From positions 7,900,701 to 7,964,700 of the forward strand of contig NC_083114.1 of the NCBI RefSeq assembly GCF_949774975.1: 64,000 nt of DNA, written 5' to 3'. The notes beneath the pieces are model-generated. The model made no database searches. It was not told where the DNA came from and saw only the letters and a program-made list of their open reading frames with translations. Shown here one piece after another: positions 23,473 to 34,963 of this stretch. The DNA comes from Lagenorhynchus albirostris. Lineage: Eukaryota; Chordata; Mammalia; Artiodactyla; Delphinidae. Position 1 is the stretch's first letter; each line of letters opens with the position of its first letter. The translations under genes and the position numbers were made by a program.

Positions 23473-24009
23473 CAGCTGAGCATTTTCTTTCTCCCAGGTG
23501 CCCCACACTGAAACTGATGAAAGGCCAATGAAGAGAACGTGTCCAAGTTACATTCTGAGGCTCCACGAAGCGCCCTGAGCCCCTCCCTACTGGCCCATGC
23601 GGGTGCCCCGTAGGGCAGGGGGTGTCTGATAGAAACAGGGGCTGAGGTGTGAAGAGAGAGTTGCACGGGGCTGCGGGCTGGATCTGCAGGTGGGATCACC
23701 CTGCCCTTCACTTTCAGCAAAAGGGTTCCCTCCATCAATGCTTGATAACTGCTCCTACCAAGTCTTCCCTGGGGGCTCTGGCCCCAGCGGCTGCTTCTCA
23801 CGGGGTGGGAATCCTATTTCTGGACTCTGGGCAGAGCCTAGGCAAGCTGGGTTAAGTGCTCGCCTGTCTCAAACTCCGTGATCACGAGCATGTTCCTGAT
23901 GAGCTGGGCTAATGGCCTCACTCCTCCTCTAGATGGTGCCCCGAGCCACGAGCGATGGTGCCCCACGCCGGCCCCGGGCATCGCTTGCCCCCCTCCACCC
24001 TCCACCTCA

Positions 24010-24505
24010 GGCTGAGCAGCCCCTGGTTCAGAGCCATCGGACTGTCCAGCCCAGGTCCCTTCCCTGCTTCTCCTTTGCCCTCCTCCTCCCCCAGCAGCTA
24101 CCTGAAACCCTCCAAGAGCTTCCCACAGCCCTCAGAATAAACTCCAGGCTTCTGACCACAAAGCCCACCTGATGGCGGCTCTCCTGCCTTCCGCTCCCAC
24201 CCCACCCCCTTCCTTCCCGCTGGTCTTTTCTCTGCTCCTCAAACATGGCAAGTTCCTGCCCGAATTCTCTCTTCACGTGGAATGCTCTTACCGCCCATCT
24301 CCGCAAGGCTGCCTCCTCTTACTCAGGTCTCAGCTCCAATGTTCCTGCTCTGGAGGCCTCCCCAGGCGCCGCCCTGCACACACTCCCTGCCATGATCTCC
24401 CATCATTTACTTCTTTACCGTCTGCCTCTCCCATAGACCATTCATTTCACGAGGGCAGAGACCCTGCTTGTCCACTGTGGTTTTTGCAGCCTTCAGAACC
24501 GCCTG
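24010..24505 (+). mobile_element. L2 LINE 3' region, left part
   Basis: L2 3' end order is visible ('TTCTCTTCACGTGGAATGCTC', 'CAGGTCTCAGCTCCAATG', 'CACGAGGGCAGAGACCC'). The element continues at 24951 after the LTR. Confidence 0.78.
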
Positions 24506-24950
24506 TGTTACCGAGTCCAAGCTCGTTCTGTTTGCCGCACGACAGGCCAATGAATCGGAGACGAGCTGTTGAGGCAAGGAAGACAAGTTTATTCGGAAAG
24601 CCGGCAGACCCAAGAAGATGGCAGACTACTGTCTCCAAAAAACCATCTTATCAGGGTCTGGACGCCAGTTTCTTTTCCAGAGTTAGAGAGGGAGAGGCGG
24701 TGAGGAAGTAAAGTAGAAGGGCCATCAGTCTTGCAAAACATCTCCTGGAATGACCAGCCTCGGTGAGAGTAAGTGTTAGTTTCTTCTTTCTTGCAGCCAT
24801 CCACAGGTGGGCAGGGTCAGAGCGGTACAGCAGAGGGGCAGGGTTCCCGGCCATTATGTATGATTTTAATAACAAAAGCAATGAGAAGCAAAGGTTAAAG
24901 TCAAAGAAACAGATCCCTCGTGGAGTCTGATTTAGCTCTTCCCTGTTATA
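24506..24950 (-). mobile_element. Solo LTR of an endogenous retrovirus, inserted in an L2
   Basis: 445-bp element on the minus strand. A polyadenylation signal (AATAAA, 24594-24589) is followed by a U5-like end finishing GGTAACA. It is flanked by the 4-bp duplication CCTG (24502-24505, 24951-24954), the size typical of class I ERVs. The L2 reads continuously across once the LTR is set aside. The 5' terminal dinucleotide is TA where retroviral LTRs have TG, probably a mutation. No gag, pol or env is adjacent, so it is a solo LTR. Confidence 0.78.
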
Positions 24951-25055
24951 CCTGGACACAGTGTTCAGCAACTAATCATTGGCCAAATGAATGAAGGAGC
25001 AGATGAGTGAATGGGAAAATGAATAAGTGAGGGAATGGGCAGAATGAACACGTGC
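24951..25055 (+). mobile_element. L2 LINE 3' end, right part
   Basis: 'CCTGGACACAGTGTTCAGCA' resumes the L2 interrupted at 24505 and ends in the GAATGAATG-type tail. Confidence 0.7.
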
Positions 25056-26519
25056 ATGCATGGGTGACTGCCTGCATGAATGCAGCGAGGCAGGGAGAAG
25101 AGCCTCAGATCAGGCGGGCACCCACCCAGTGGTCCTCAGCTCAACCCGCTGCCCTGCGCTAGGGGTAGGGGAGGGGGTCCCTGATACCCAGCAGACTCAG
25201 CTCCAGCCTCTGCTGATCCGCGTTGGTACTCACTTAACCCAACCAGGATGCTGCCAAGAGGACATGTGCCCTTGATTCTTCGTTTTTCGCAGCACAGATC
25301 AAACTTGTATGCTGTCCATTTAAACCCTCACTGGTCCTCCCCCAAGGAAACTTCAAATCTAAAATTTCTTTCTCCGCTCATTTTACCCCTTCGTGGAGAC
25401 CGAAATGCTCCATTTAGCATTCCTAAAGGGCTATTAGCATCCCAAAGCTCTTGTGTGCTGCCCGGCTGGAGGTGGTCCCCGGGGAAGGGGGGCCGTGAGC
25501 TGCTGCCTCGGGGCCGGGCCTGCCACTCGGGCTGAAACACAGCCCCCGAACCCCCAGCCACTTGACAGAATCTCCCTCCTCCCTCCCCAAACCCTGCTGG
25601 TGCTCTCATTTCAGATATGCAGCGTGTATTCTCCTTCTCCCACTCTAGTTCCGAAGAATTTCTCTCTCCTCCGTTTTCTTTTGATAAATACTGCACAGGG
25701 AAACTTTTTCATCCCAATGAAAGATCCCCCCACCCCGCCCCACCAAGGCAAGATGAATATCCTCATTATAGAACAAACGGGGGGGAGGGGATTAATCTTT
25801 CTCTCGCCGCCCCCTTACTGCGCCCTCCGTCCCCGTTCCAAGAGAAAGCAGAAGCCACGTCCCCGCGAGGCAGGTGGGACAGACCTGGGCGGGAGGCACA
25901 CGTAGCAGTGTCTCCAGGCTCCAGAGATGTCTGAGTAAGTGACTCCTCCCGAAGTTGACATGTCAGCTCATCAGGGACGTCACTCCGTGTGGCCCATTGT
26001 TCTAGATAACCACCCTGCTGCTGAAAGTAGCCTGAGAATCGGACAAACACCCTTCTGAAAAGGCTACCCCAGTGGCTAGCTTCTCGGGGAGAGAGGCTCG
26101 TTCGTGGTCAGTCACTCAGCTCCCATCCAGTGCGGTTCCCCCTTCTCATGGCAGCCTCACATTTTCTATATCCGGCCTAAAACATCAGGATGTCAGGTGC
26201 CTGACGGGGATCCCTGCTAATGCAAGCAGGTGACCACAGGTCCCTGGAGAAAGCACGGCCGCAGCCTTGAAGAACATGATAGCCTGTGTGTCCTGGACCT
26301 GGGGGGGGGGGGGGCCAAGCCATTCATGGCAAGACAGGCCTGCTTCCGCCTTCATCTGCCCCCCGGGAGAGGAGGCAAAACGCTTCTTTTTTTACCCAGG
26401 AAGCACTAGCCCTGTGAGCCATTTGCTTGGTCATTTCATTTAGGGGAACAGATTTCCTTAATTTCTGCTGAACGCACTCAGAATAGGTCACCCCAGGGGC
26501 AAGAGACTGAAGATGATTC
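25056..26519. other. Unique intronic DNA, locally GC-rich
   Basis: No recognised repeat apart from the G14 run. 25440-25900 is C/G-rich with short open frames but lacks coding character or flanking splice context. Confidence 0.5.
26301..26314 (+). repeat. G14 homopolymer
   Basis: Uninterrupted run of 14 G's after GGACCT. Prone to slippage and sequencing error. Confidence 0.9.
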
Positions 26520-26720
26520 TTTTTTTAACACTTTTCATTGATAATTTATCCACTATAAATTTATTAAGCACCTGCAATGTGCTAGCATCCTGCTGGGCCC
26601 TGAGGACACAAAGATAACAGCCAAAGGCCCGTCCTTGGGGGAGGGATCGAGTCTGCTTCAAGGGGCTACCCAGGAAACAGTGCATTTCAGAAGTCCTATA
26701 GCTAATGCCCACTGAGGACC
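26520..26720 (-). mobile_element. L2/MIR-class fragment, reversed
   Basis: 'TATTAAGCACCTGCAATGTGC' and 'TGAGGACACAAAGATAACAG' mark an ancient L2/MIR-class 3' end. Confidence 0.6.
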
Positions 26721-26944
26721 TACACTGGATAAGGCGTTGCTGCAGGGCTGTGTGTGCTGGAGAGGCGAGGGGATGCAGTGACTTTCATAATGATTAATTC
26801 ATAATAAAGCATCCATTAGTCTAGGCTTTTACAAACAGCTCTTCCAAACCCCACTGAGTTATACAGCGGCAGTGGGAAGGGCCAATTCCTTTCAATATCC
26901 CCCAGGTCGTGGAAGAAATGGGGTGGTCTGGGATAAGGGTTTAG

Positions 26945-27165
26945 GATAAGGTTCAACAAACTTTCTCTGTGAAAGGGCCAGATAATAACTATTTGAGGCT
27001 TGGCGGGCTGCAGGGTCTCTGCTGCAACTACTCAACTCTGCTGTTGTCCCAAAAGCAGCCACAGACAACTTGTAACCAATGGGCGTAGCTCTGTTCCAAT
27101 GAGAATTTATTTACAAAACAGGCAACAGGCCCACAGGCTGCAGTTCGCCAATGACATTGTCCAGT
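26945..27165. mobile_element. hAT/Charlie-like fossil DNA transposon
   Basis: Contains 'GGGCCAGATAATAACTATTT', 'GTCTCTGCTGCAACTACTCA' and 'CCAATGAGAATTTATTTACA', the diagnostic order of a common mammalian MER-type element. Eight-base target duplications are not discernible. Confidence 0.7.
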
Positions 27166-27517
27166 TCAGCACCGAGAAGGAATCACCTCCGGGCCTGGTT
27201 CTTCATTAATTTAATAAATTAAATTAATAATCCACATAATAACAACAAACTCAATTAAGTCACAAATTTCCTGAAACCAGTGCTATTCTAAAAGCGCCAG
27301 AGCTATGACAGGGCTAGACAGAGGAGGAGGTACCCACACTTCAGAGGTGGATGAGGCAGGATCTTGTTTTGATACCTAAGTGGTATCATACCGTATATTA
27401 TGCAGTCCTGTCCCTGGGCGCATGCATACATTTATGATTTCACCCACAGCATTACATTCTAGGGTGTGAACAGACCAGTTTATTTAGCCATTTCCTTACT
27501 GATAGACATTCAGGCTG

Positions 27518-27742
27518 TGTTCTCTCTCTCTGTCTCTCTCTTTGTGTGTATGTAGAAACAGACATAAAGAAAGGAAGGGAGGGAGGGAGGGAAGGAGGGA
27601 AGGAAGGAAGGAAGGAAGGAAGGAAGGAAGGAAGAAATAGATATAGATTAGATATATACAATAGATATATAGAGATTAAAATAATAAAGACAGAGATAAT
27701 GATAGATAGATGATAGATAGATAGATATGAGAGATAGACAGA
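27518..27742. repeat. Compound microsatellite: (CT)n, (GGAA/GGGA)n, (GATA)n
   Basis: CT-rich repeats (27518-27542) are followed by a long purine tract of GGAA/GGGA units (27568-27636), then GATA-type units (27700-27740). Likely length-polymorphic. Confidence 0.92.
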
Positions 27743-28699
27743 GATGCAGATCTAGATAAATCTGGGACAAACACTTGCAGGTACCTTTCTGCGCCCCTGT
27801 GTGTTTCTCTAGGGTGGGCATAGAGAGATGGAATTGCCGGGTCACAGGGAGAGCACATTTCAAATGTCCTCAGTCCTTCCAATGTTCTCTGATGGTGCCT
27901 TTAACTCTAGCTCACCCGTGGGGGACCCAAGTGACAGACCACGGAGGATTCTATGTAAAAACAGGGACTGAAAAACTACCTAAAGTTCCCGACCCAATGG
28001 GAGACTAACACGACCTGCTTTGTTTTATTTTAAAATAAGCCATTAAGAAAACCACGCCAGCACGACCCACCCACGTGCTGCAAAGTGGGGAGAGTCAGAG
28101 ACGGAGGCAGGTGGAAGGGGCACCACCTTTGGGCCTGTGGCCAGGTCTCAGCTGTCAGCAGAATAAACGCCTGCAGGGAACCAGCTCTTACTTTACTCTA
28201 ATTAATTTGGACCGGGGGTCAATGATGGGAGCAGGCCTGGGAGGGGAGCTCTCTGGAAGGTTCTTGGCATTCCTGGAGTGGGGGCAGAGCTACTGGGATG
28301 GTCTGGCCTGTCTGTGAGCTCTGAGGACTTGGATTTCTGAATTCGAATGCCAAGCCAGGCCTGGCACTGGCCAGGTTGAGCCTTCCTTTGTGTCTGAAAA
28401 CCCTTTGTGTTTGAAGTTGGTTGTAACTTTAAGCAGCCTGCCAAGGGGAGCCTGTGAGAAAGCTCCCCAGGCCGACTCCTTCCCCATCTCAACCTTAGTC
28501 GAACCCCCAGCCTCCTCCCGTGATGCACCTTTTCTCAGGTGCCTGGCCAGGGTGCTTAGACGCCCTGCCTGGCCAAACAGCCCAGCCCAGAGGAATGATT
28601 CTCTCGCTCCAAGTCCAGAGAAGGACTTGAGGCTGATTGAGTGGGAGAATCACTCTGAACTGTGGGGGGAGGGCTGGCATTTCCTGAGCAGCTGATACA
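27743..28699. other. Unique intronic DNA
   Basis: Nothing recognised between the compound microsatellite and the MIR. 29128-29807 is similarly featureless. Confidence 0.5.
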
Positions 28700-28905
28700 G
28701 GCTGGGGCTGTACTTAGTATTTTGCTTACATCCTTTCATTGAACCCTCCAACAATCCTAGGGCATGGACGTGATTAATCCCATTTCTCAGATGACAGGCT
28801 GACACTGAGAGGCTCAAGATCTAGATGGCAGGTGATGGTAAGGGTAATTCAGCTGAGGCCTGTCTGATTCCAAAGCCAGAAATCTTCCTGCTACACCAAT
28901 GGCTT
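28700..28905 (-). mobile_element. MIR SINE, reversed
   Basis: 'ATCCTTTCATTGAACCCTCC', 'CATTTCTCAGATGACAGGCTG' and 'CTTCCTGCTACACCAATGG' fit the reversed MIR. Confidence 0.8.
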
Positions 28906-28997
28906 TCAAACTGAGAATCATGACACTCCAGGATGGTGGTTTCTTGTTAATTTCTCAATTTGAATTAATTCTAGACTTACAAAAGAGTTGTAAAACA

Positions 28998-29127
28998 GGG
29001 CTTCCCCGGTGGCGCTGTGGTTGAGAGTCCACCTGCCGATGCAGGGGACACGGGTTCATGCCCCGGTCGGGGAAGATCCCACATGCCGCGGAGCGGCTGG
29101 GCCCGTGAGCCATGGCCGCTGAGCTCC
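28998..29127 (+). mobile_element. CHR SINE, 3'-truncated
   Basis: Head through 'GAGCCATGGCCGCTGAGC', then an abrupt switch to unrelated sequence without an A-tail. This is either a later deletion or a truncated insertion. Confidence 0.88.
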
Positions 29128-29807
29128 CCTTTACTCGGCTCTCGCAGATGTTAATTTCTTACATACCCATCCCATAATGATCAAAACCAGGAAACTGAAA
29201 TCTAATGTATAAACTTTATTCAAACTTAACCAACTGCCCCCACTAATGTCCTTTTCTGGTCCAGGATGGATCTGATCCAGCATCGGACACTGCATTTAGG
29301 TCTCCTGTCTTCTTTTTCTCCTCCAGCATATGCCAGTCCTCCAGTTTTGCTCTGTCCTTAATGACCTTGATACTCTTGAAGAGTACTGGCCAGTTACGTT
29401 GTAGAATGGCTCTTGTTCGGGATTATTTGATGTTTCTTCAGGATGAAATTCAGGTTACATATTTTTAGCAAGATCCCATGGAAGCAATGTTGTTTCCCTC
29501 TCAGTGTGTATTGGGTGACACATGATGTCAGTCTGTCCCACTATTGGTTCTCTTAGTTCTGATAACTTGGTTAAAGTGATGTCTGCCCGATTTCTTCACT
29601 ATAACGTTACTATTTTTCCTTTTAAGATTGTGGAGAGATACTTTGACACTATGTAAATTTTCTATGTCTCAACATACTTTCACTCAGTAACTGTAGCAGA
29701 CATCGGGATTCTCTATGACTATTACAGGGATTTTTTTTCCCAAGGAGTGATTTTCTATTTCCATCACTCTTTTTTACATTTATTAATGGGAATTCTACTA
29801 AAAGTAA

Positions 29808-29940
29808 AAGCGGACAGTGATTCTTAAACCTCTCTGTGCACTGGTTGCATCTAAAGTACTGCAGATTTCTAGACCCTACACCCAGAGATGTGACTTCATT
29901 AATCCAGGGAAATGCTTGGAAATACACACTTTAATAAACA
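29808..29940 (+). mobile_element. MER5-like hAT fossil fragment
   Basis: 'AGTGATTCTTAAACCTCTCTG ... GTTGCATC ... AGATTTCTAGACCCTACACC' follows the order of a MER5-type element, strongly diverged. Confidence 0.5.
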
Positions 29941-29949
29941 TTTCCCACT

Positions 29950-31385
29950 CCACACAAGTTTTTTTTTAATAAAAATATCATTCCCATACCATACAATTTA
30001 CCCTTTCAAAGTGTACAATTCACAAGGTTGTACATCACCATTATCTAATTCTAGAACATTTTCATCACCCCAACAAGAACCCCACACCCATTTAACTCCC
30101 CACTCACCCCTCCCTTCAATCTCTGGCAACCACGAATCTGCTTCCTATATGGATTTGCTTATCCTGGACATTTCATATAAGGAGAATCATACAGTATGTG
30201 GTCTTCTATGACTGGCTTTCAATTATCATGACGTTTTCAAGGTATATCCATGTTTAAGCATGTATCAGTACTCCATTCCTTCACATGGCTGAGTAATATT
30301 GCTTTGTATGGGTACACCAAACTTTATCCATTCATCAGTTGATAGATATTTGGGTTGTTTCCACTTTTTGGCTCTTATGACTAATGCTGCTATGAACATC
30401 TGTGTACAGCCTTTTGTGTGGATCCGTATTTTTATTTCTCTTGAGTATATACCTAGGAGTGGAATTGCTGGGTTGTATGGTAACTCATATGTTTAACCTT
30501 TTCAGGAACTATTTTCTAATGCAGCTACATCACTTTACATTTCCACCAGCAGTGTATGCGTGAGAGTTCCAATTTCTTCACATTCTTTTCAACACTTGTT
30601 ATTATTCTTTTGATTCTAGCCACCCAAGTGGGTGTGAAGTGGTCCTCATTTATATTTCTCTGATGGCCCATGATGCTGACATCTTTTCATGTGCTTATTG
30701 GCCATGTGTATGTATATCTTCTTTGGAGAAATAGCTATTCAAGTGCTTTGCCTGTTTTTAAATTTATTTTGCCTTTTTGTTGTTGAGTTCTAAGATTTCT
30801 TTATATATGATACTCTTTATATATTCTGGACCCTTTCAGATAGTTGATTTGCAAATATTTTCCCCCATACTGTGGGCTGTCTTTTCATTTTCCTGATGGT
30901 GTCCTTCGAAGCACAACTTTCAGATTCTGATGAAGTCTATTTTTTCTGTTTTTGATTTGGTTCCATAGAAGACTGTGATGCAGGTCGTCTAGTTACAATT
31001 CTATGAGAAATGCTCCAAGGGTTTGTATCGAGATGCTAGAGGTTACACTTTTAAAATGTATTAGCATAATGTTGTTCATAGTATTACCTTATTTGTTTTG
31101 TCTCTGCCAGATCTCTAGTTATGCCTCTTTTTCATTCCTAATGTTGTTTATTTGTGCCTTCTCTCTTTTTTCCCTCTACCAATCTTTCCAGATATTTGTT
31201 TATTTTATGAGTCTTCCCAAACAACCAACTTTTGGCTTTGGTTCTCTCTGTTGAATATCTGTTTTCTAGTTCATTGACTTCTGCTCTTGTTTTTAATCTC
31301 CTCCCCACCCCCACTTTGTTCTGGCTTATTCTGTTCATTTTTCCCTAACTTCTTAAATTAGATACTTAACTCATTAATTTTCAGC
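29950..31385 (-). mobile_element. Old L1 3' region and ORF2 fragments, reversed
   Basis: 'CCATACAATTTACCCTTTCA', 'ATTTGGGTTGTTTCCACTTT' and 'GGAATTGCTGGGTTGTATGG' mark the 3' part. 31050-31385 ('CCAACTTTTGGCTTTGGTTC', 'CATTGACTTCTGCTCTTG') is an ORF2 piece. Probably one or two fragmented copies. Confidence 0.8.
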
Positions 31386-32259
31386 CTTTCTCATGGTCCT
31401 GGTATCCTGTGGAACACATGCCTCTCCTCACCTTCCCCTCTTTGTTCAATGAATTAATCATCTCTTGGCTAGAGGATGAGGGGACACAGAGGCAGGCATG
31501 GAGCTGGGTAACCTGCCCGTTTCCTGCAGGTAGCTGTCTATGGAAATGCTCTTTCCGAGAGCTGAGAGCTCCCGGGGGTGGGGGAAGGGGGCATATTCCA
31601 GAGCCAAACCCAGCCATCAGGGTCATATTTCATTACAGGAGGTGGCACCCCATGTCAGGGAGTCCTTGTGGCCTCACCATCTTGTCCTTGCAGACTGATT
31701 TCTATTTTAGCACATCTCCTTTGCCAGGCCAAGAGGCAATGAGGCAGATGCTCCTGTAAAGACAGGAATAAGCCAAAGCAATAAACCCAGCCCCAGCTGT
31801 CAGCTCAAACTGCTCCAGTCTCAACTAGGAATCATCCTGTTCTATTCTTTGCTTCTAGTCATTAACTCCCGGTTAATTCCCTTCCTGACACCACTTAGGA
31901 GGGAACCCCAAACCGTCCTCATGGAATGAGAGTGCTGGAGGAGACTAGGAATCATCTGCTGAAAAATCATCTCTTTTCACCACCGAAACCAAGGCCCAGG
32001 TGATTTCCATTCAAGTTCAATGATATGGTGCAGTTTTTCTGGTATCAGTATAAAACAATCAGCTTTACCTTACTAATGCATTCTGCTCAGAACTCTACAT
32101 TTCAGACACTATTTCGTGACCCCTGCTTTTACTTTGTGTTCAAAGCCTTACATGGCTTCACCCACCTCTTAATTTTTAAAAGGTTGGATGACTTTGTCAC
32201 TTAATTTGTTAAACGCTTAGGGTGGTATGTCAGTCTCCCACTAATATTGGCTTTTTGCT
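31386..32259. other. Unique intronic DNA between L1 fragments
   Basis: No coding signal or named repeat seen. Confidence 0.5.
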
Positions 32260-32820
32260 CCAAGTAGGCAAAAATAAAACAAGGATACAGAGTATCTGAA
32301 GAATATAATCAGTAAGATGGATTTTAATAACTATATTGAACTCTGTACCCTAAAAACAGAGTTCTCTTCCAGTTCCCATGGAACAGCAACAGAAGGGACC
32401 TCAGGTACACACATGAGATTATTTAAAAATGAAACAAAACAAAAATTGTATTCGTTGCAATAAAATGAAATTGGACATTAATAACAAAATATATATTTTG
32501 AGGACTTAATACCCTGGAAATGAAAAGCCAATTCATAAATAACTCCAGAAACAAAAAGAGTATCACAACTACAATGACACAGTCACTGGAAAAATAGTGA
32601 CAATGAGAGCAGTACAAATCAAAACCAAGGGTAAGTGGTCAAAGCTACTATAGAAATGAAAAGTCATTGCCTAAATTGTTGTACTGCTAAATAGGAATAA
32701 GAAAATAATGATATTAGTTGAACTGAGCATTCAACTAAAAATATTAGTAGGACCACAAAAGCCTAAATAAGAAATTAGTAAAGATAAAACAGAAATTAGA
32801 AACAATTAAAAAAAACCATT
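32260..32820 (+). mobile_element. Probable old L1 internal fragment
   Basis: A-rich strand bias and broken L1-like reading frames continue into the L1 material that follows the SINE at 32821. There is no sharp diagnostic end. Confidence 0.45.
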
Positions 32821-33027
32821 AGGGCTTCCCTGGTGGCGCAGTGGTTGAGAGTCCGCCTGCCGATGCAGGGGACACGGGTTCGTGCCCTGGTCCGGGAGGA
32901 TCCCACATGCCGCAGAGCGGCTGGGCCTGTGAGCCATGGCCGCTGAGCCTGCGCGTCCGGAGCCTGTGCTCCACAATGGGAGAGGCCACAACAGTGAGAG
33001 GCCCGCGTACCACAAAAAAAAAAAAAA
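32821..33027 (+). mobile_element. CHR SINE
   Basis: Full-length short-body copy with A-tail. Flanks CCATTA / ACATTA suggest a short duplication. It interrupts an L1-derived stretch. Confidence 0.9.
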
Positions 33028-33059
33028 CATTAATAAGTAAGTGGCAGACTAAAATAGCA

Positions 33060-33300
33060 TATAAGAGCTCTGACTGAGAATAGATCCTGTTTGAATTACA
33101 ACTCTGGGCTTTGTAACTGTGTGACATCAGGCAAGCTAAATGTCTGAACTTCTTAACCACCTGTAAATGTGAATAACAGTACTCAACTCACAAAGTTGTC
33201 AAGATTCTGAACATTAGACAGTGCATACAAAGTACTCAGCACAGGGCCTGGCACACAGTGAGTGTTCAACGGATATTATCAGGTGTTATTATCATCATTT
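33060..33300 (+). mobile_element. MIR SINE
   Basis: 'CTTTGTAACTGTGTGACATCAGG' through 'CAGCACAGGGCCTGGCACAC' is a forward, nearly complete MIR. Confidence 0.82.
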
Positions 33301-33399
33301 TCAAAAATGTCAAACAAACAAAGAAATCTAGGCAAAGAGAGAGTGAGAATATTTCATTGTTAGAAATTAGAACGGTGACATAGCCATATATGAAAGTTT

Positions 33400-34625
33400 T
33401 AAAAAACATTTTTAGTGATTACTATATACAACTATGCTTAAAAAATGAAAATCTGGGTAAATCATCATTTTCTTGGAAAATAAATTACCAGATTTGACTC
33501 AGAAAGCAGTTGAAAAATTCCTGAATAAACATAAGCATGGAAGAAACTGAAATGGTTATCAAATAACTCTTTCCAAAAATGGCACAGGGCCCAGATGGGC
33601 TAATTCTAGCAAATCTTCAAGGAACAGTTATTTCTCACGCTACTTAAATGATACCACAGCATGGAAGAGAATAGAAACTTCTCACTTCATTTTATGAGGT
33701 CAGAACAGCCCTGATACAAAAGGCAATATAAGGAGAAAAAAGTTCAGACAAATTACACTTTTGAACAGATACAAAAATCAAAAATAAAATATTAGCAAAG
33801 AATAATATATAACCAAATAAACTTTATTCCATGAATGCTAGAATAGTTCCAATTTAGAAAATCACAAAACCACAATGAGACAGCACCTCACACTCACAGG
33901 AACAGCTATCATCAAAAAGAAACAGTATAAGTATAGATGAGGGTGTGGGGAAATTGGAATCTTCATACATTACAGGTAAGAATGTAAAATGGAATAGCTG
34001 CTTTGGTAAACAGTCTGGCAGTTCCTCCAAAAGTTAAATATAGAGTTACCATATGACCCAGCATTTCCACTCCTACGTACATACATAAGAGAAATGAAAA
34101 CGCATATTCATACAAAAACCTGTACATCAATGTTCGTAGGAGCATTATTCCTAGTAGCCAAAAGGTGGAAACAATCCAAATGTCCACTAACTGAAGAATG
34201 AATAAATAAAATGTGACATGTCTATACACTGAAATATTATTCGGCCATAAAAAGGAATGAAGTACTGACACATGCTATAACACGGATGAACCATGAAAAC
34301 ATGCTAGTTGAAATCAGTCAGTCACAAAAGGCCACATATTGTATGATTCTATTTATATGAAATGTACAGAACAGACAAATCCATAGAGATCAAAAGTAGA
34401 TTAGTGGTCGCTTAGGGCTGGGACAGTGGTAAGAGGGAGGGAATGGAAAGTGACTGCTATGGGTACAAGGTTTCTTCTGGTGATGACAAAAATGCTCTGG
34501 GATTAATTTTAGTGATGGTTGCACCACTTTATAAACACACTAAAAACCACTGAATTGTATGTGTTAAATGGGTGACTTGTATAGTATGGAAATTATATTT
34601 CAATAAAAGCTATTAAAAATTTTAT
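33400..34625 (+). mobile_element. Old L1, ORF2 fragment to 3' end
   Basis: ORF2-like pieces ('GGCACAGGGCCCAGATGGGC'), the C-terminal region ('CATATGACCCAGCATTTCCA') and a 3' UTR ending 'TTATATTTCAATAAAAGCTA'. Heavily mutated. Confidence 0.82.
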
Positions 34626-34743
34626 AAAACAATTAATGTAATTCATTATTTAATATAATGAAGGAGAAATATTATATGATCATTTTGATTGATATCTAAA
34701 GGGTTAACATTCCACATAGTCTTGATTTAAAACAACAAAAAGG

Positions 34744-34950
34744 GGCTTCCCTGGTGCGCAGTGGTTGAGAGTCCGCCTGCCAATGCAGGGAACACGGGTT
34801 CGTGGCCCGGTCTGGGAAGATCCCACATGCCGCAGAGCAGCTGGGCCTGTGAGCCATGGCCGCTGAGCCTGAGCGTCCGGAGCCTGTGCTCCGCAACGGG
34901 AGAGGCCACAACAGTGAGAGGCCCGCGTACCGCAAAAAAAAAAAAAAAAC
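34744..34950 (+). mobile_element. CHR SINE
   Basis: Full copy (one base missing in GGTGCGCAG); perfect 13-bp duplication AACAACAAAAAGG at 34731-34743 and 34951-34963. Confidence 0.92.
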
Positions 34951-34963
34951 AACAACAAAAAGG

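Noticed and set aside
24172..24711. 179-codon + strand frame
   Set aside because: It spans an L2 fragment and the reversed LTR; Ser/Pro-rich reading of a pyrimidine-rich strand.
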